From Companilactobacillus baiquanensis (GTDB lineage Bacteria; Bacillota; Bacilli; Lactobacillales; Lactobacillaceae), in contig NZ_RHOQ01000005.1 in assembly GCF_003946605.1 (NCBI RefSeq), positions 1 through 64,000 on the forward strand: DNA of 64,000 bases, read 5' to 3'. Below are positions 50,319-58,578 of the stretch, one piece after another. The first letter of the stretch is position 1. Each line of letters starts with the position of its first letter. Both the position numbers and the translations under genes were made by a program. The notes under the pieces are model-generated. The model did no database searches. It saw nothing but the letters and a program-made list of their open reading frames with translations, and was not told the DNA's origin.

Positions 50319-52013
50319 TTAATTATTCATTAATTGATTTAATAATTCTTTAGCTGATTCTTGCAAGCTATCTTTTGATTTGTCATACCCTAGATGAGTA
50401 TAAATTTCACCAACGTAAACTTTATCTTTATAAAGCTTGTTAAATACCTTGTCGATTACCGGACGAGTTTTTTCTTCTTCTTGAACTGGGCCAAATGGAT
50501 TAGCGAAGAATGTTGTACTCATGCCTACTTCATCAGTTGTGCCGAGAGCTTTTCTCTTACCAGCAATGAATGTTTTCTTTGCCTCATCTTCATCAGGGAA
50601 TTGATGCAAACCGATCTCTGAATCATAATTATTAGCATAAACCCACATATCAATACTATGGTGTTCGACCACACGTTTATAAGTATTAGCAGGTAAAATA
50701 ACACGAGCATTTTTCAACTCTGGATTTAAGTAAATACCACGGTCCATATTATTGAAAGCTACGGAGCTACTTAAATCATCCAAACGAACGAAAGCACCAG
50801 TTTCAGTACCTTGAGCATAAACATTGCCGTCATCATCAAATGCAAAACTACCCATGTCATCAAAAATAGTTTCAATATTTAAAATTTTATCATCAGCAAT
50901 TTCTTGTAGAGCTTCAATTGATTCAGATTTTCCGGCACCTGAGTCCCCAAAGAAAACAACAGACTTAGTCTTACCATTTGAGAAACTGATTCTAACCATT
51001 GATCCATGGATTGGAAGACGATTCTCATAAATCATATGCAAGTTATGAAGTGTCAAACACATTTTCTTCATGTAACCAAAGTAAGTTGTCTTATCATTAT
51101 ATGGAACTTCACCAATCCAAAGATCATTTTCTTCGTCGTGGTAATAGTGACAAACATCACCTTCAGTTTTGTCTAATCCAAATAACAAAATTTCATCAGG
51201 CTTTTTACCTTCAATACTTGCTGTATCAGCAACTTCAAACAAGTTGGCTAGAGCAATTCCACTAACAAAATAATCACGATGGAAGTAAATATAGGCTAGG
51301 CTTTCACCAATTTTGGCTGGGAAACAGAACCAATCTTTTTGATCACCATCAAATTTAGCTATTGGATTATCTTTAACAGCATCAAAGACACCTTCACGCT
51401 TGTTGCTCTTAGTGTGCATCATCATTGGAGGACGTAACATAAGGGTGTCTAAGAATCTAATGTTTTGTAATGCTTCATACCCCTTTGGTGTAGGCCAAGA
51501 AATTGATTGTGTTAGAACACAGGCATTTGTACCAGCGTTAACTTGACGGTATGCACGGTTAGAAAAACCTTGTAATTTCTCTTCAATAGCACGGTATAAC
51601 TGAAGAACAATTTCATTAAAGCGATTATCGATATCCATAAAATCGTTAGTTACGATTTCACTATTGTGTTTATTGATCAGAGAAACTCTAAAGTATGAAC
51701 GATAGAATGAATATAAATCTTCAATACTTTTCAGTATCAAATTTCGGTCATATTTTTCGTATCCAGATTTATTATCTACTAAGATAGCTTTCAAAGTATT
51801 GGTGTATGTTTTGGAATCCAATTTCTCAAAGTCGTTAGTTGATGTTTTTTTGCTTTCTTTGAGATAAAGCTTTACTAGCTTAGCGAAGCTTTCGGAGTTG
51901 ATCAATTGAAAAATATCACGAACATATTCTTCGTTATAGTTGATTACAGCTACTGAACGATCAGGGTTAATATAAAATCCTTCCGTTTCAACAGCATCTG
52001 ATGGTTTCAACAT
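50319..52013 (-). CDS. PEPCK/HprK-like P-loop protein of unknown function
   Basis: 564 residues. The N-terminal ~300 residues have no recognised domain. From ~330 on it resembles the phosphoenolpyruvate carboxykinase/HPr kinase fold: NRLPIHGSMVRISF, then Walker A VVFFGDSGAGKSESIEAL, followed by ETIFDDMGSFAFD as probable metal-binding acidic motif and VRLDDLSSSVAFNNMDRGIYLN. GDSGAGKSE is closer to HPr kinase (GDSG.GKSE) than to PEPCK (GLSGTGKTT), but the protein is longer than either (HprK ~310, PEPCK ~530). It may be a kinase or carboxykinase-like enzyme; catalytic function is unproven. Divergent from a Nudix-type regulator with repeated TTCTTATT half-sites between. Confidence 0.68.
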   Translation of the reverse strand: MLKPSDAVETEGFYINPDRSVAVINYNEEYVRDIFQLINSESFAKLVKLYLKESKKTSTNDFEKLDSKTYTNTLKAILVDNKSGYEKYDRNLILKSIEDLYSFYRSYFRVSLINKHNSEIVTNDFMDIDNRFNEIVLQLYRAIEEKLQGFSNRAYRQVNAGTNACVLTQSISWPTPKGYEALQNIRFLDTLMLRPPMMMHTKSNKREGVFDAVKDNPIAKFDGDQKDWFCFPAKIGESLAYIYFHRDYFVSGIALANLFEVADTASIEGKKPDEILLFGLDKTEGDVCHYYHDEENDLWIGEVPYNDKTTYFGYMKKMCLTLHNLHMIYENRLPIHGSMVRISFSNGKTKSVVFFGDSGAGKSESIEALQEIADDKILNIETIFDDMGSFAFDDDGNVYAQGTETGAFVRLDDLSSSVAFNNMDRGIYLNPELKNARVILPANTYKRVVEHHSIDMWVYANNYDSEIGLHQFPDEDEAKKTFIAGKRKALGTTDEVGMSTTFFANPFGPVQEEEKTRPVIDKVFNKLYKDKVYVGEIYTHLGYDKSKDSLQESAKELLNQLMNN

Positions 52014-52148
52014 ATGTTAAATTTCCCCTTTCAATTTAAAGACTTAAACTACATTCTAAAACATTTTACTGAAAACTTATACACTAAGTTAAATGAAAAT
52101 GAGATTTTTTTAATAAAAAGCTTAAATAAAAATATTTTTTCTAATACA

Positions 52149-52207
52149 AATAAGAAAATTAAAGACTTTTTCTTATTAAAATAATTACCACATTATTATA
52201 ATAAGAA
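52149..52207. promoter_or_regulatory. Candidate operator between PEPCK-like and Nudix-regulator genes
   Basis: Perfect 10-bp inverted repeat AATAAGAAAA (52149-52158) / TTTTCTTATT (52168-52177), with a third half AATAAGAA at 52200-52207. It lies centrally in the 261-bp divergent intergenic region 52014-52274, which holds no gene. Confidence 0.5.
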
Positions 52208-52274
52208 TGATAAATTAAACATAGTTAATTGCCTACTACTTATTGTAAAATTAAAAATAAGGAGGCAGTTTAAG

Positions 52275-52997
52275 ATGGCTGAAATCAGTATTACTAACGT
52301 TATTTGGAGCTTTAATAGCAAGACAAAAGAATTGTTGGTCCTTTTATTGAAAAGAACTGAAAATCAAATGTGGGGCTTACCTACAACTTATTTGCGTAAA
52401 GATGAAAATGCTGAGGAGGCTTCTTTACGGTTAGTACGTGAGAAGATCGGCGTAGACCTTCCACTAGTTAATACTGAACAATTAGCTACCTTTACCGATA
52501 TTCATAGAAGTAAAAAAAGGGAACTGGCCTTAACTTATATGATTTATCTGCCAGACATGCCTAAATTAGTTCCAGGATATGGGGCTGATGATGCGCAGTG
52601 GTTCATTGTTGATCCAAGTATTGATAATTATAAATTGACTCATGGCAAACTATCTTTTGAAACTTTGAAAGATAGTGTAGATCGTGACAAATTTTATTCT
52701 GATTCAGAAAAGTATCGGAAAAAAGACGGATTATTTGCAGATCATAGTTTAATTCTACGTACAGCTTTTAGTCGAGTTAGAAATCGTCTTGACTATTCGC
52801 CAACAATATTGCGTATTTTGGGACCAACTTTTACCTTAAAAAAGGCTAGGATCATCTATTCGATCCTTCTAAGAATCCCGCTTTCAGAAATAGACAATTC
52901 AAATTTCCGTAAGACTCATCGCCATTTATTTCAAGAAGTAGGAGTAGAAAATCTAAAGATGGCTGGTCGTCCGGGTAAGGTTTATCGGTTAAAATAG
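52275..52997 (+). CDS. NrtR-like Nudix-domain transcriptional regulator
   Basis: 240 residues; aaggaggc before ATG. N-terminal Nudix fold (1-145: ITNVIWSFNSKTKELLVLLLKR, WGLPTTYLRKDENAEEASLRLVREKIGV) whose Nudix box lacks the catalytic REXXEE glutamates. It is therefore a ligand sensor, followed by a winged helix (~165-240; GPTFTLKKARIIYSILL, GRPGKVYRL). This is the architecture of NrtR, an ADP-ribose-responsive repressor of NAD metabolism. The next gene resembles the niacin permease NiaP, which supports this reading. Confidence 0.82.
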   Translation: MAEISITNVIWSFNSKTKELLVLLLKRTENQMWGLPTTYLRKDENAEEASLRLVREKIGVDLPLVNTEQLATFTDIHRSKKRELALTYMIYLPDMPKLVPGYGADDAQWFIVDPSIDNYKLTHGKLSFETLKDSVDRDKFYSDSEKYRKKDGLFADHSLILRTAFSRVRNRLDYSPTILRILGPTFTLKKARIIYSILLRIPLSEIDNSNFRKTHRHLFQEVGVENLKMAGRPGKVYRLK

Positions 52998-53102
52998 ATA
53001 ACTTGACATGACTTTTATTGTCATGTTATTCTTTTGAAGTTTTAAAAGTAAAATGTACCTAAATTATTTTTTTAATAAAAAATATTAAAATGGAGATGGA
53101 AT

Positions 53103-54287
53103 ATGCAAAACGTTTTAACTAGAAGTAACAAGTTACTATTTGTTATTGGTACGGCATGGCTTTTCGACGCCATGGATGTTGCATTATTATCATTTATTAT
53201 GCCAATTGTTGAGAGTGAATGGGGTTTGGCACCTACTCAAATTGGATATCTTAGTGCCGTAACATCTTTAGGAATGATTTTTGGATCATTGGGCTGTGGA
53301 TATTTGGCCGATAAATTTGGTCGTAAGCATGTAATGATCGGGACGTTGATCTTATTTTCAGTAGGAAATCTTTTACTAGCTTTTACTAGGGATGTAAATA
53401 CATTTATGTTAGTAAGATTTATCACTGGTATTGGATTAGGTGGAGAGTTACCGGTGGCGGCAACTATGCTAGCTGATTCTTTCTCTGGAAAAACTCAATC
53501 TAGGATGTTGGTTTTAGCTGATAGTTTCTGGGCCATTGGTTGGATTTTTGCGTCATTATTATCATTTTTAGTTATGCCTATTTTTGGTTGGAGAATAACA
53601 GTTATTTTCACATTCTTAGTGTCTTTATATGCCTTTGTTATGAGAAGACATTTGCCAGATGAATATATTAAAACTAAAAGAGATAAGATAAATATTTTCC
53701 AGTCACTAAAAGATATTTGGTCTGGTAAGTATTTAAGAGCTACTAGTGTTTTGACTGTTTTATGGTTTGTAGTCATGTTTTCATATTATGGAATGTTTTT
53801 ATGGCTTCCAAGTGTTTTAATTTTAAAAGGTTTTACGATTTTTCACGGTTTTGCTTATACGTTATTGATGAGTTTGGCACAATTACCAGGTTATTATTTA
53901 GCTGCTTGGTTGATGGGTAAAATTAGTCGTAAGAAGATTTTAATTATTTATCTTTTAGGAACTATTGTAAGTGCTTTTATTTTTGGAACAGCTAATAACG
54001 AAATTGTTATATTTATTGGTGGTGCACTATTGTCATTCTTCAATTTAGGTGCATGGGGAACACTTATTGCCTTTACTCCTAGTCATTATGAAGCAAAAAT
54101 TCGTGGAGTTGGAGTTGGATTTACTCAATCGATTGGTCGAGTTGGTGCAACACTTGGACCTTTCTTAATAGGAGCATTATTAGGGATGGGATTGAGTATT
54201 TCAATGATATTTATGATGTTTGTAGCAGTTTTAGCAATCGGTATTTTAGTATTATTGTTTGGAATAAACGATGTTAAGATGGAATAG
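53103..54287 (+). CDS. MFS transporter, NiaP/YceI-like
   Basis: 394 residues, 12 helices, aromatic-acid/metabolite:H+ symporter branch. The N-terminus WLFDAMDVALLSFIMP, GCGYLADKFGRKHVMIG and RFITGIGLGGELPVAATMLADSF match the pattern of NiaP (YceI) nicotinate permeases as I recall them. 105 nt after the NrtR-like regulator, which favours NAD-precursor uptake (inference). Ends at a terminator shared with ncRNA copy B. Confidence 0.82.
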   Translation: MQNVLTRSNKLLFVIGTAWLFDAMDVALLSFIMPIVESEWGLAPTQIGYLSAVTSLGMIFGSLGCGYLADKFGRKHVMIGTLILFSVGNLLLAFTRDVNTFMLVRFITGIGLGGELPVAATMLADSFSGKTQSRMLVLADSFWAIGWIFASLLSFLVMPIFGWRITVIFTFLVSLYAFVMRRHLPDEYIKTKRDKINIFQSLKDIWSGKYLRATSVLTVLWFVVMFSYYGMFLWLPSVLILKGFTIFHGFAYTLLMSLAQLPGYYLAAWLMGKISRKKILIIYLLGTIVSAFIFGTANNEIVIFIGGALLSFFNLGAWGTLIAFTPSHYEAKIRGVGVGFTQSIGRVGATLGPFLIGALLGMGLSISMIFMMFVAVLAIGILVLLFGINDVKME

Positions 54288-54330
54288 CTAATGGTTTAAA
54301 AAAACTTGTTCAGCTTTCGATTGTTAAATT

Positions 54331-54512
54331 AAAAAAGTGCAGTAATCCAATTTTGGATTACTGCACTTTTTGGGTACATCTAATTTGTTTATTGCAACGC
54401 GTTATATAAGGCAGAGACCTCCGCTTAGCTACGAATATCGAACAATTGCAAATGCGCAATTATTCGATATCCTAGGCTATGCTCAGTCTCTAACCGTCTT
54501 ATATAACGCTCT
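54331..54512 (-). ncRNA. Unidentified ncRNA family, copy B
   Basis: On the minus strand this repeats copy A (37303-37471). A 21-nt block around gagactgagcatagcc and a 27-nt block around gctaagcggaggtctc are identical. The closing stem (gcgttatataaga / cttatataacgc) differs from copy A on both arms yet still pairs, and the apical stem is extended (atatcgaataattg / caattgttcgatat). The terminator 54331-54372 uses the same aagtgcagtaatcc stem and, being symmetric, also serves the plus-strand MFS gene. The RNA begins at the stop codon of the phosphatase gene, so it may be processed from that mRNA's 3' end or have a promoter inside it. Confidence 0.7.
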
Positions 54513-55171
54513 TATATAATCATTTGATTATAACTTGTAACAAGATTTTTACCATTATCGCGTTCAAGCATAGTTAAACTTGAATTTCTTGGACTGTCTG
54601 TTACATCAAATTGACCATCACTATAACGATCTGTGATTGATCTGATAGTTGTTCCGTGTGAAACAAGTAAAATTTTATCTCCATCTTTAGCTATTTTATC
54701 AATAGCATCAAATCCACGATTGATTCTAGTCCAATATTCTTCAGCATTTTCAGCATCGTGGAAAGGATCGGCTTCCTTCATGAAATCTTTAGTTGCATTT
54801 AGATCATATTTATCAATAATATCGCTAAATCCCTTGGCACCATGTGGTTGTCCGACCATGAACCAAGCCTCGGGTGAATTCATTCCTTCAAAATAACCAT
54901 AAAATTGTTCTCTGAATTCCATCAATTTAGTGGGATTCAATTTATCTTTATTCATATTTTCATCAACAATTAATTTGCATGTGTCGATAGCTCGTCTAGC
55001 GTCTGATGAAAAAGCTGCACTGAAGTCAACATCTTTTAGTGCGACGGCAGCTTTTTTTGCAATTTCCACACCATCTGGTGCTAACGGTGTATCTGACCAG
55101 CCCTGCATTTTGTTATAACGATTAAACCAAGTACGACCGTGACGAATTAAGTATATTTGGTATTTTGCCAT
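54512..55171 (-). CDS. Histidine phosphatase (phosphoglycerate-mutase-like) family
   Basis: 219 residues. RHG motif LIRHGRTWFN at residues 7-16 with the phosphorylated His, GWSDTPLAPDG, FREQFYGYFEG with the catalytic Glu, and LVSHGTTIRSI with the second His near 165. Cofactor-independent-of-2,3-BPG assignments are not possible; a broad phosphatase (GpmB-like) is more likely than the glycolytic mutase. Monocistronic; the stop codon touches ncRNA copy B. Confidence 0.88.
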   Translation of the reverse strand: MAKYQIYLIRHGRTWFNRYNKMQGWSDTPLAPDGVEIAKKAAVALKDVDFSAAFSSDARRAIDTCKLIVDENMNKDKLNPTKLMEFREQFYGYFEGMNSPEAWFMVGQPHGAKGFSDIIDKYDLNATKDFMKEADPFHDAENAEEYWTRINRGFDAIDKIAKDGDKILLVSHGTTIRSITDRYSDGQFDVTDSPRNSSLTMLERDNGKNLVTSYNQMII

Positions 55172-55317
55172 TTTGTTCCTCCTAAAGATTTATCAACTCT
55201 AATGATACTACATGTGTATCAAGTACCGTCAAATTAAAAAGAATTGTTCTAGTGAGCCTAATATGTAGGAATTATTGTTTATTTTGTGTAAAGTAAAAAG
55301 TAGTGGGAGGTATTTTA

Positions 55318-55938
55318 ATGAAAATAGCTGTAATTGGAGCAAATGGTAAGCAAGGATCAATGATTGTTGAGGAATCATTCAAACGTGGTTTAGATGTTAC
55401 ATCAATTGTACGTAATGAAAAAAAATCTCCAACAGAAAAATTTCTTGTCAGAGATGTTTATGATTTAACGCATGATGATGTAAAAGATTTTGATGTTTTA
55501 GTGGATGCATTGGGCTTTTTTGGCGACAGTGTTAAAGAATTTGTACCCTCTACAAAACATTTGATTGATATATTAAAGGGAACTGGAACTAGACTTATGG
55601 TAGTTGGTGGTGCTGGATCTCTTTACGTCAATAAAGAACATACACAAAAGAGATTTGAACAAGACGACTTTCCAGATTTTGTAAAACCACTTAGTGAAGA
55701 AATGGGAAAGGCATTAGATGTTTTGCGTAAGAGTGATATCAATTGGACTTATATTAGTCCAGCTGATGATTTTGATTTTGATGCAGAAAAAACTGGCGGG
55801 TATGTCTTAGCCGGTGAAGAAATGACTTTTGATAAAAATGGGAAATCTAAAATAAGTTATGCTGATTATGCGATGGCTATGGTTGATGAAATATTAAATG
55901 CCAAGCACCAAAAAGAACGTATCAGTGTAAGATGGTAG
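55318..55938 (+). CDS. NAD(P)H-binding atypical SDR
   Basis: 206 residues from ATG 55318, after gtgggaggt. Rossmann start MKIAVIGANGKQGS with the atypical-SDR GxxGxxG spacing, then DVLVDALGFFGD and RLMVVGGAGSLYV, and no YxxxK catalytic pair in canonical place. Resembles YwnB/BVR-B-like NADPH-dependent flavin/quinone reductases. 9 nt before a flavodoxin gene, a redox pairing. Confidence 0.83.
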   Translation: MKIAVIGANGKQGSMIVEESFKRGLDVTSIVRNEKKSPTEKFLVRDVYDLTHDDVKDFDVLVDALGFFGDSVKEFVPSTKHLIDILKGTGTRLMVVGGAGSLYVNKEHTQKRFEQDDFPDFVKPLSEEMGKALDVLRKSDINWTYISPADDFDFDAEKTGGYVLAGEEMTFDKNGKSKISYADYAMAMVDEILNAKHQKERISVRW

Positions 55939-55947
55939 GTATTTAAA

Positions 55948-56391
55948 ATGAGTAAAATATTCTTAGGTTATATAAGTATGTCTGGCCGTAATGAAACCGT
56001 TGCAAAGCATTTAGCACATTATTTAGAGGAAAATGGTGCAGAAGTTGTTTTAGATCAATTAGTTGATGCTGACGCCTTTGATTTACCAGAGTATGACGCC
56101 GTTATAATCGAAACATATACTTATAACGATGGTGAAATACCCGAAGAGGCACAAGACTTTTTTGAAGATTTGCAAGATGTCGACTTGGCTAAAACTAAAT
56201 TTGCAGTTTTAGGAGTTAGTTCAAAATCACATATTCATTTTGGAAGAGCAGTCGATTACTTTACTATGGAAATGAATTCTAGTAACGGTGATCAAGTTGC
56301 TGATTCAGTTAAAATAAATGAAGATCCAGATGATGACGATTATGCACGTGTAAATCAGCTGGCAGACTATGTTTTGAAGAGTTTGAAATAA
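55948..56391 (+). CDS. Flavodoxin
   Basis: 147 residues. FMN phosphate loop SMSGRNETVAKHL at residues 9-21, aromatic FMN loop ETYTYNDGEIPEEAQDFFEDL near 57-77, and VLGVSSKSHIHFGRAVDYF near 90. Soluble one-electron carrier. Operonic with the SDR-like gene. An alternative donor role for NrdI-like systems is not indicated. Confidence 0.88.
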   Translation: MSKIFLGYISMSGRNETVAKHLAHYLEENGAEVVLDQLVDADAFDLPEYDAVIIETYTYNDGEIPEEAQDFFEDLQDVDLAKTKFAVLGVSSKSHIHFGRAVDYFTMEMNSSNGDQVADSVKINEDPDDDDYARVNQLADYVLKSLK

Positions 56392-56438
56392 AAAAATAAA
56401 TTAGTTTCTACTATTATATAGTGCGATTTAATATAATT

Positions 56439-56470
56439 AAAAAGTTTTCCAAAAATGGAAAGCTTTTTTT
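56439..56470. terminator. Terminator between flavodoxin gene and ilvA
   Basis: Stem aaaagttttcc / ggaaagctttt, followed by seven Ts on the plus strand and A-rich on the other; converging genes. Confidence 0.88.
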
Positions 56471-56485
56471 GTTCCTAGAGATAAT

Positions 56486-57757
56486 TTAAACTAGCATTCT
56501 GTATAGTGCGGGATTGTCTTCTAGATTTAAATAATTAGGATCGAATTGAGTTAGTCGTTCTAACAAAACTTTGAGATTATCGGCTTTACCTAAACGAACA
56601 CCGATCAAAACAGGACCAGTACCACTATTAACTTTTTTCGTGTATTCAAATTTAGTGATATCATCATCGGGATTCAGTGTTTGATTGACGAATTCTCTCA
56701 ATGCACCTGCACGTTGAGGGAAACTTACTAAGAAGTAATGTTGTAAACCTTGATAAACTAAGGATCTTTCTTCCATATCATGCATTCTATTAATATCATT
56801 ATTTCCACCAGATACAACACAGACTACATTTTTTCCAGCCAGTTGGTCTTTATAAACTTCTAGAGCTGCAATACTCAAGGCACCAGCTGGTTCAGCGACC
56901 AGTGCAAGTTTACTATAAACATCTAAAATAGTTTTACTATCTAATCCTTCGGGAACCTGGACTAGTCGATCGACAAATTTTTGGCAAGTATTGTAAGTTA
57001 ATTGGCCGACTTTTCTAACTGCAGCACCATCGACAAAAGTGTCAACGGTATTAAGATTGACGGGATGACCAACAGAAAAGGCTTTAGCCATCGAGCTGGC
57101 ACCAGTTGGTTCAACACCAACAACAGTTGTTTTAGGACTAACTGCTTTAGTGTGAGTGCTTATCCCACTGATCAATCCACCGCCACCGATTGCTGCAAAT
57201 AAATAATCAACATCTAAATTTTCTTTTTTTGCGTCGTCAAATACTTCGACTGCAAGCGATCCTTGTCCTGCCATGGTATTTAAATCGTCAAAAGGAGCGA
57301 TGAAAGTTTGATTATTTTCTAAACAAAATTTATTTGCGGCTTCATTTGCTTCATCGAAAGTATCACCGACCATTTTGATAGTAACGTTTTTGCCTCCAAA
57401 AAATTGAACTTGATCAACTTTTTGTTGCGGTGTAGTTGTTGGCATAAAGATAGTTGCGGGAATATCCATTTTTGCACTGGTAAAAGCAACTCCTTGAGCG
57501 TGATTTCCAGCACTGGCACAAACCACACCGCGTTTCCTATCTTCTTTTGATGTTTGGGAGATGGCGTAATAAGCACCACGAATTTTGAATGATCGGACTA
57601 CTTGCATATCTTCTCTTTTAAGATAGACATTACAGTTATATTTTCGTGATAGATAGTCGCTGTATTGTAAAGGTGTGTGAACGACGACTGGTTTTAATAC
57701 TTCGTAAGCTTTTTTTACTTCTTCATCGGTTAAAACTGCTTTGTTGTTGGTTGTCAT
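56486..57757 (-). CDS. ilvA: Biosynthetic threonine dehydratase
   Basis: 423 residues. PLP-dependent; the Schiff-base lysine is K58 in VRSFKIRGAYY, the pyridine-phosphate loop is GGGGLISG near 190. A single ACT-like regulatory domain (~330-420; HYFLVSFPQRAGALREFVN) is typical of the shorter ilvA of Bacillota. Converts threonine to 2-oxobutanoate for isoleucine synthesis. Divergent from ilvBCD. Preceded by a terminator and a leader ORF rich in Ile/Val/Leu codons, so probably attenuated. Confidence 0.95.
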   Translation of the reverse strand: MTTNNKAVLTDEEVKKAYEVLKPVVVHTPLQYSDYLSRKYNCNVYLKREDMQVVRSFKIRGAYYAISQTSKEDRKRGVVCASAGNHAQGVAFTSAKMDIPATIFMPTTTPQQKVDQVQFFGGKNVTIKMVGDTFDEANEAANKFCLENNQTFIAPFDDLNTMAGQGSLAVEVFDDAKKENLDVDYLFAAIGGGGLISGISTHTKAVSPKTTVVGVEPTGASSMAKAFSVGHPVNLNTVDTFVDGAAVRKVGQLTYNTCQKFVDRLVQVPEGLDSKTILDVYSKLALVAEPAGALSIAALEVYKDQLAGKNVVCVVSGGNNDINRMHDMEERSLVYQGLQHYFLVSFPQRAGALREFVNQTLNPDDDITKFEYTKKVNSGTGPVLIGVRLGKADNLKVLLERLTQFDPNYLNLEDNPALYRMLV

Positions 57758-57792
57758 AATTATTTTCCTCGTATGTTTTTAAATTTTTGGAT

Positions 57793-57829
57793 AAAAAAAG
57801 GGTTATCTGCTTAGCAGATAACCCTTTTT
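57793..57829 (-). terminator. Attenuator terminator upstream of ilvA
   Basis: Perfect stem aaaaagggttatctgc / gcagataacccttttt with a 3-nt loop and, on the minus strand, seven Ts. It lies between the leader ORF stop (57857) and the ilvA start (57757), inside what must be the ilvA transcript. Confidence 0.9.
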
Positions 57830-57856
57830 GACATTGAATCATGAATATTTTGATAG

Positions 57857-58111
57857 CTATTCCTGAAATTTACAGAAATTGATACAAATATCCAAAATGT
57901 TTTGGGAATCCCACTGAGCATTATTGTCTAAATCAAATAGCAGACTAATCAAGGCCGTTGTAGCGACGGCCTTAATAATGACAATAATAATTTCAGCATC
58001 GTTCAAAATATTTTGGACAAGCACAAGAAGACTATCGTTTTCGATAGCCTTCTTGTTTAGAGAAGCTGTTACATCAAGCATTGAATTATTTGATAGATAA
58101 GTGACTGACAT
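57857..58111 (-). CDS. Leader ORF (84 codons) of ilvA, probable attenuation leader
   Basis: Start at the ATG ending at 58111, with aaaggggag 7 nt upstream. Residues 28-62 are extremely rich in branched-chain amino acids (DSLLVLVQNIL, EIIIVIIKAVATTALISLL). The six-codon run Ile-Ile-Ile-Val-Ile-Ile (57974-57991) directly abuts an 8-bp hairpin aaggccgt/acggcctt (57951-57973). A second strong hairpin acaagaag.ctatcg / cgatag.cttcttgt lies earlier (58023-58056). The ilvA terminator follows 28 nt after the stop. This matches the logic of ribosome-mediated attenuation (as in enterobacterial ilv leaders), although 84 codons is long. It could alternatively be a real small membrane-active protein. Confidence 0.6.
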   Translation of the reverse strand: MSVTYLSNNSMLDVTASLNKKAIENDSLLVLVQNILNDAEIIIVIIKAVATTALISLLFDLDNNAQWDSQNILDICINFCKFQE

Positions 58112-58160
58112 ATTCAGCTCCCCTTTCCTAGACATTTTAATGTGCCTTTAATTTTATTTA

Positions 58161-58188
58161 AATTTAACACTTTGGTAAGAAATGTCAA
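58161..58188 (-). promoter_or_regulatory. Promoter of the ilvA leader
   Basis: Minus-strand TTGACA (complement of 58183-58188), 16 nt, TAAATT (complement of 58161-58166). Transcription would begin near 58154, about 43 nt before the leader ORF. Confidence 0.65.
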
Positions 58189-58308
58189 TATATAAATAAT
58201 AATATTTATTTTTGCAAAAAATATTTAACTATAAATTTTGAGATAAATTACCTATATATGCCTGAAATTTTATTGATGTTTTATCCAGCGTAATTTGGGA
58301 AAGCCCTC

Positions 58309-58337
58309 TTGACAATTGATTTAAAGGCGTTTAATTT
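58309..58337 (+). promoter_or_regulatory. Promoter of the ilvB operon
   Basis: TTGACA (58309-58314), 17 nt, TAATTT (58332-58337). Transcription would start near 58344, leaving a ~235-nt untranslated leader with a ttgccat/atggca stem (58340-58395) enclosing the 16-bp palindrome aatcgttataacgatt (58369-58384). No T-box sequence and no obvious terminator are present in this leader. The interval 58189-58308 shows no gene. Confidence 0.7.
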
Positions 58338-58389
58338 AATTGCCATCAGCAAATGAAGAAAATTAGTCAATCGTTATAACGATTAAACA

Positions 58390-58467
58390 ATGGCATTTAA
58401 GAAACTTTTGAAAATGTTGAATTTAATCTTTAATGATTTTTTATCTACTCAGCTGAAATTGCAATAA
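58390..58467 (+). CDS. Leucine-rich 25-codon ORF in the ilvB leader (weak)
   Basis: ATG 58390 opens a frame with seven Leu and one Ile codon in 25 (AFKKLLKMLNLIFNDFLSTQ core). Its start codon lies in the 3' arm of a predicted stem, and I find no Shine-Dalgarno site. It would fit a leader peptide that senses leucine, but lacks the downstream terminator expected. Kept as a low-confidence candidate. Confidence 0.25.
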   Translation: MAFKKLLKMLNLIFNDFLSTQLKLQ

Positions 58468-58578
58468 TTGGTGATAATCAAGGTAAATTAAAGAAAAATT
58501 AGAAAAACCAATCACTATATTAATTCTAATATAATTTGACCTAAAAAATGAGAATCACTTATGGAAGGAGGATCTATT

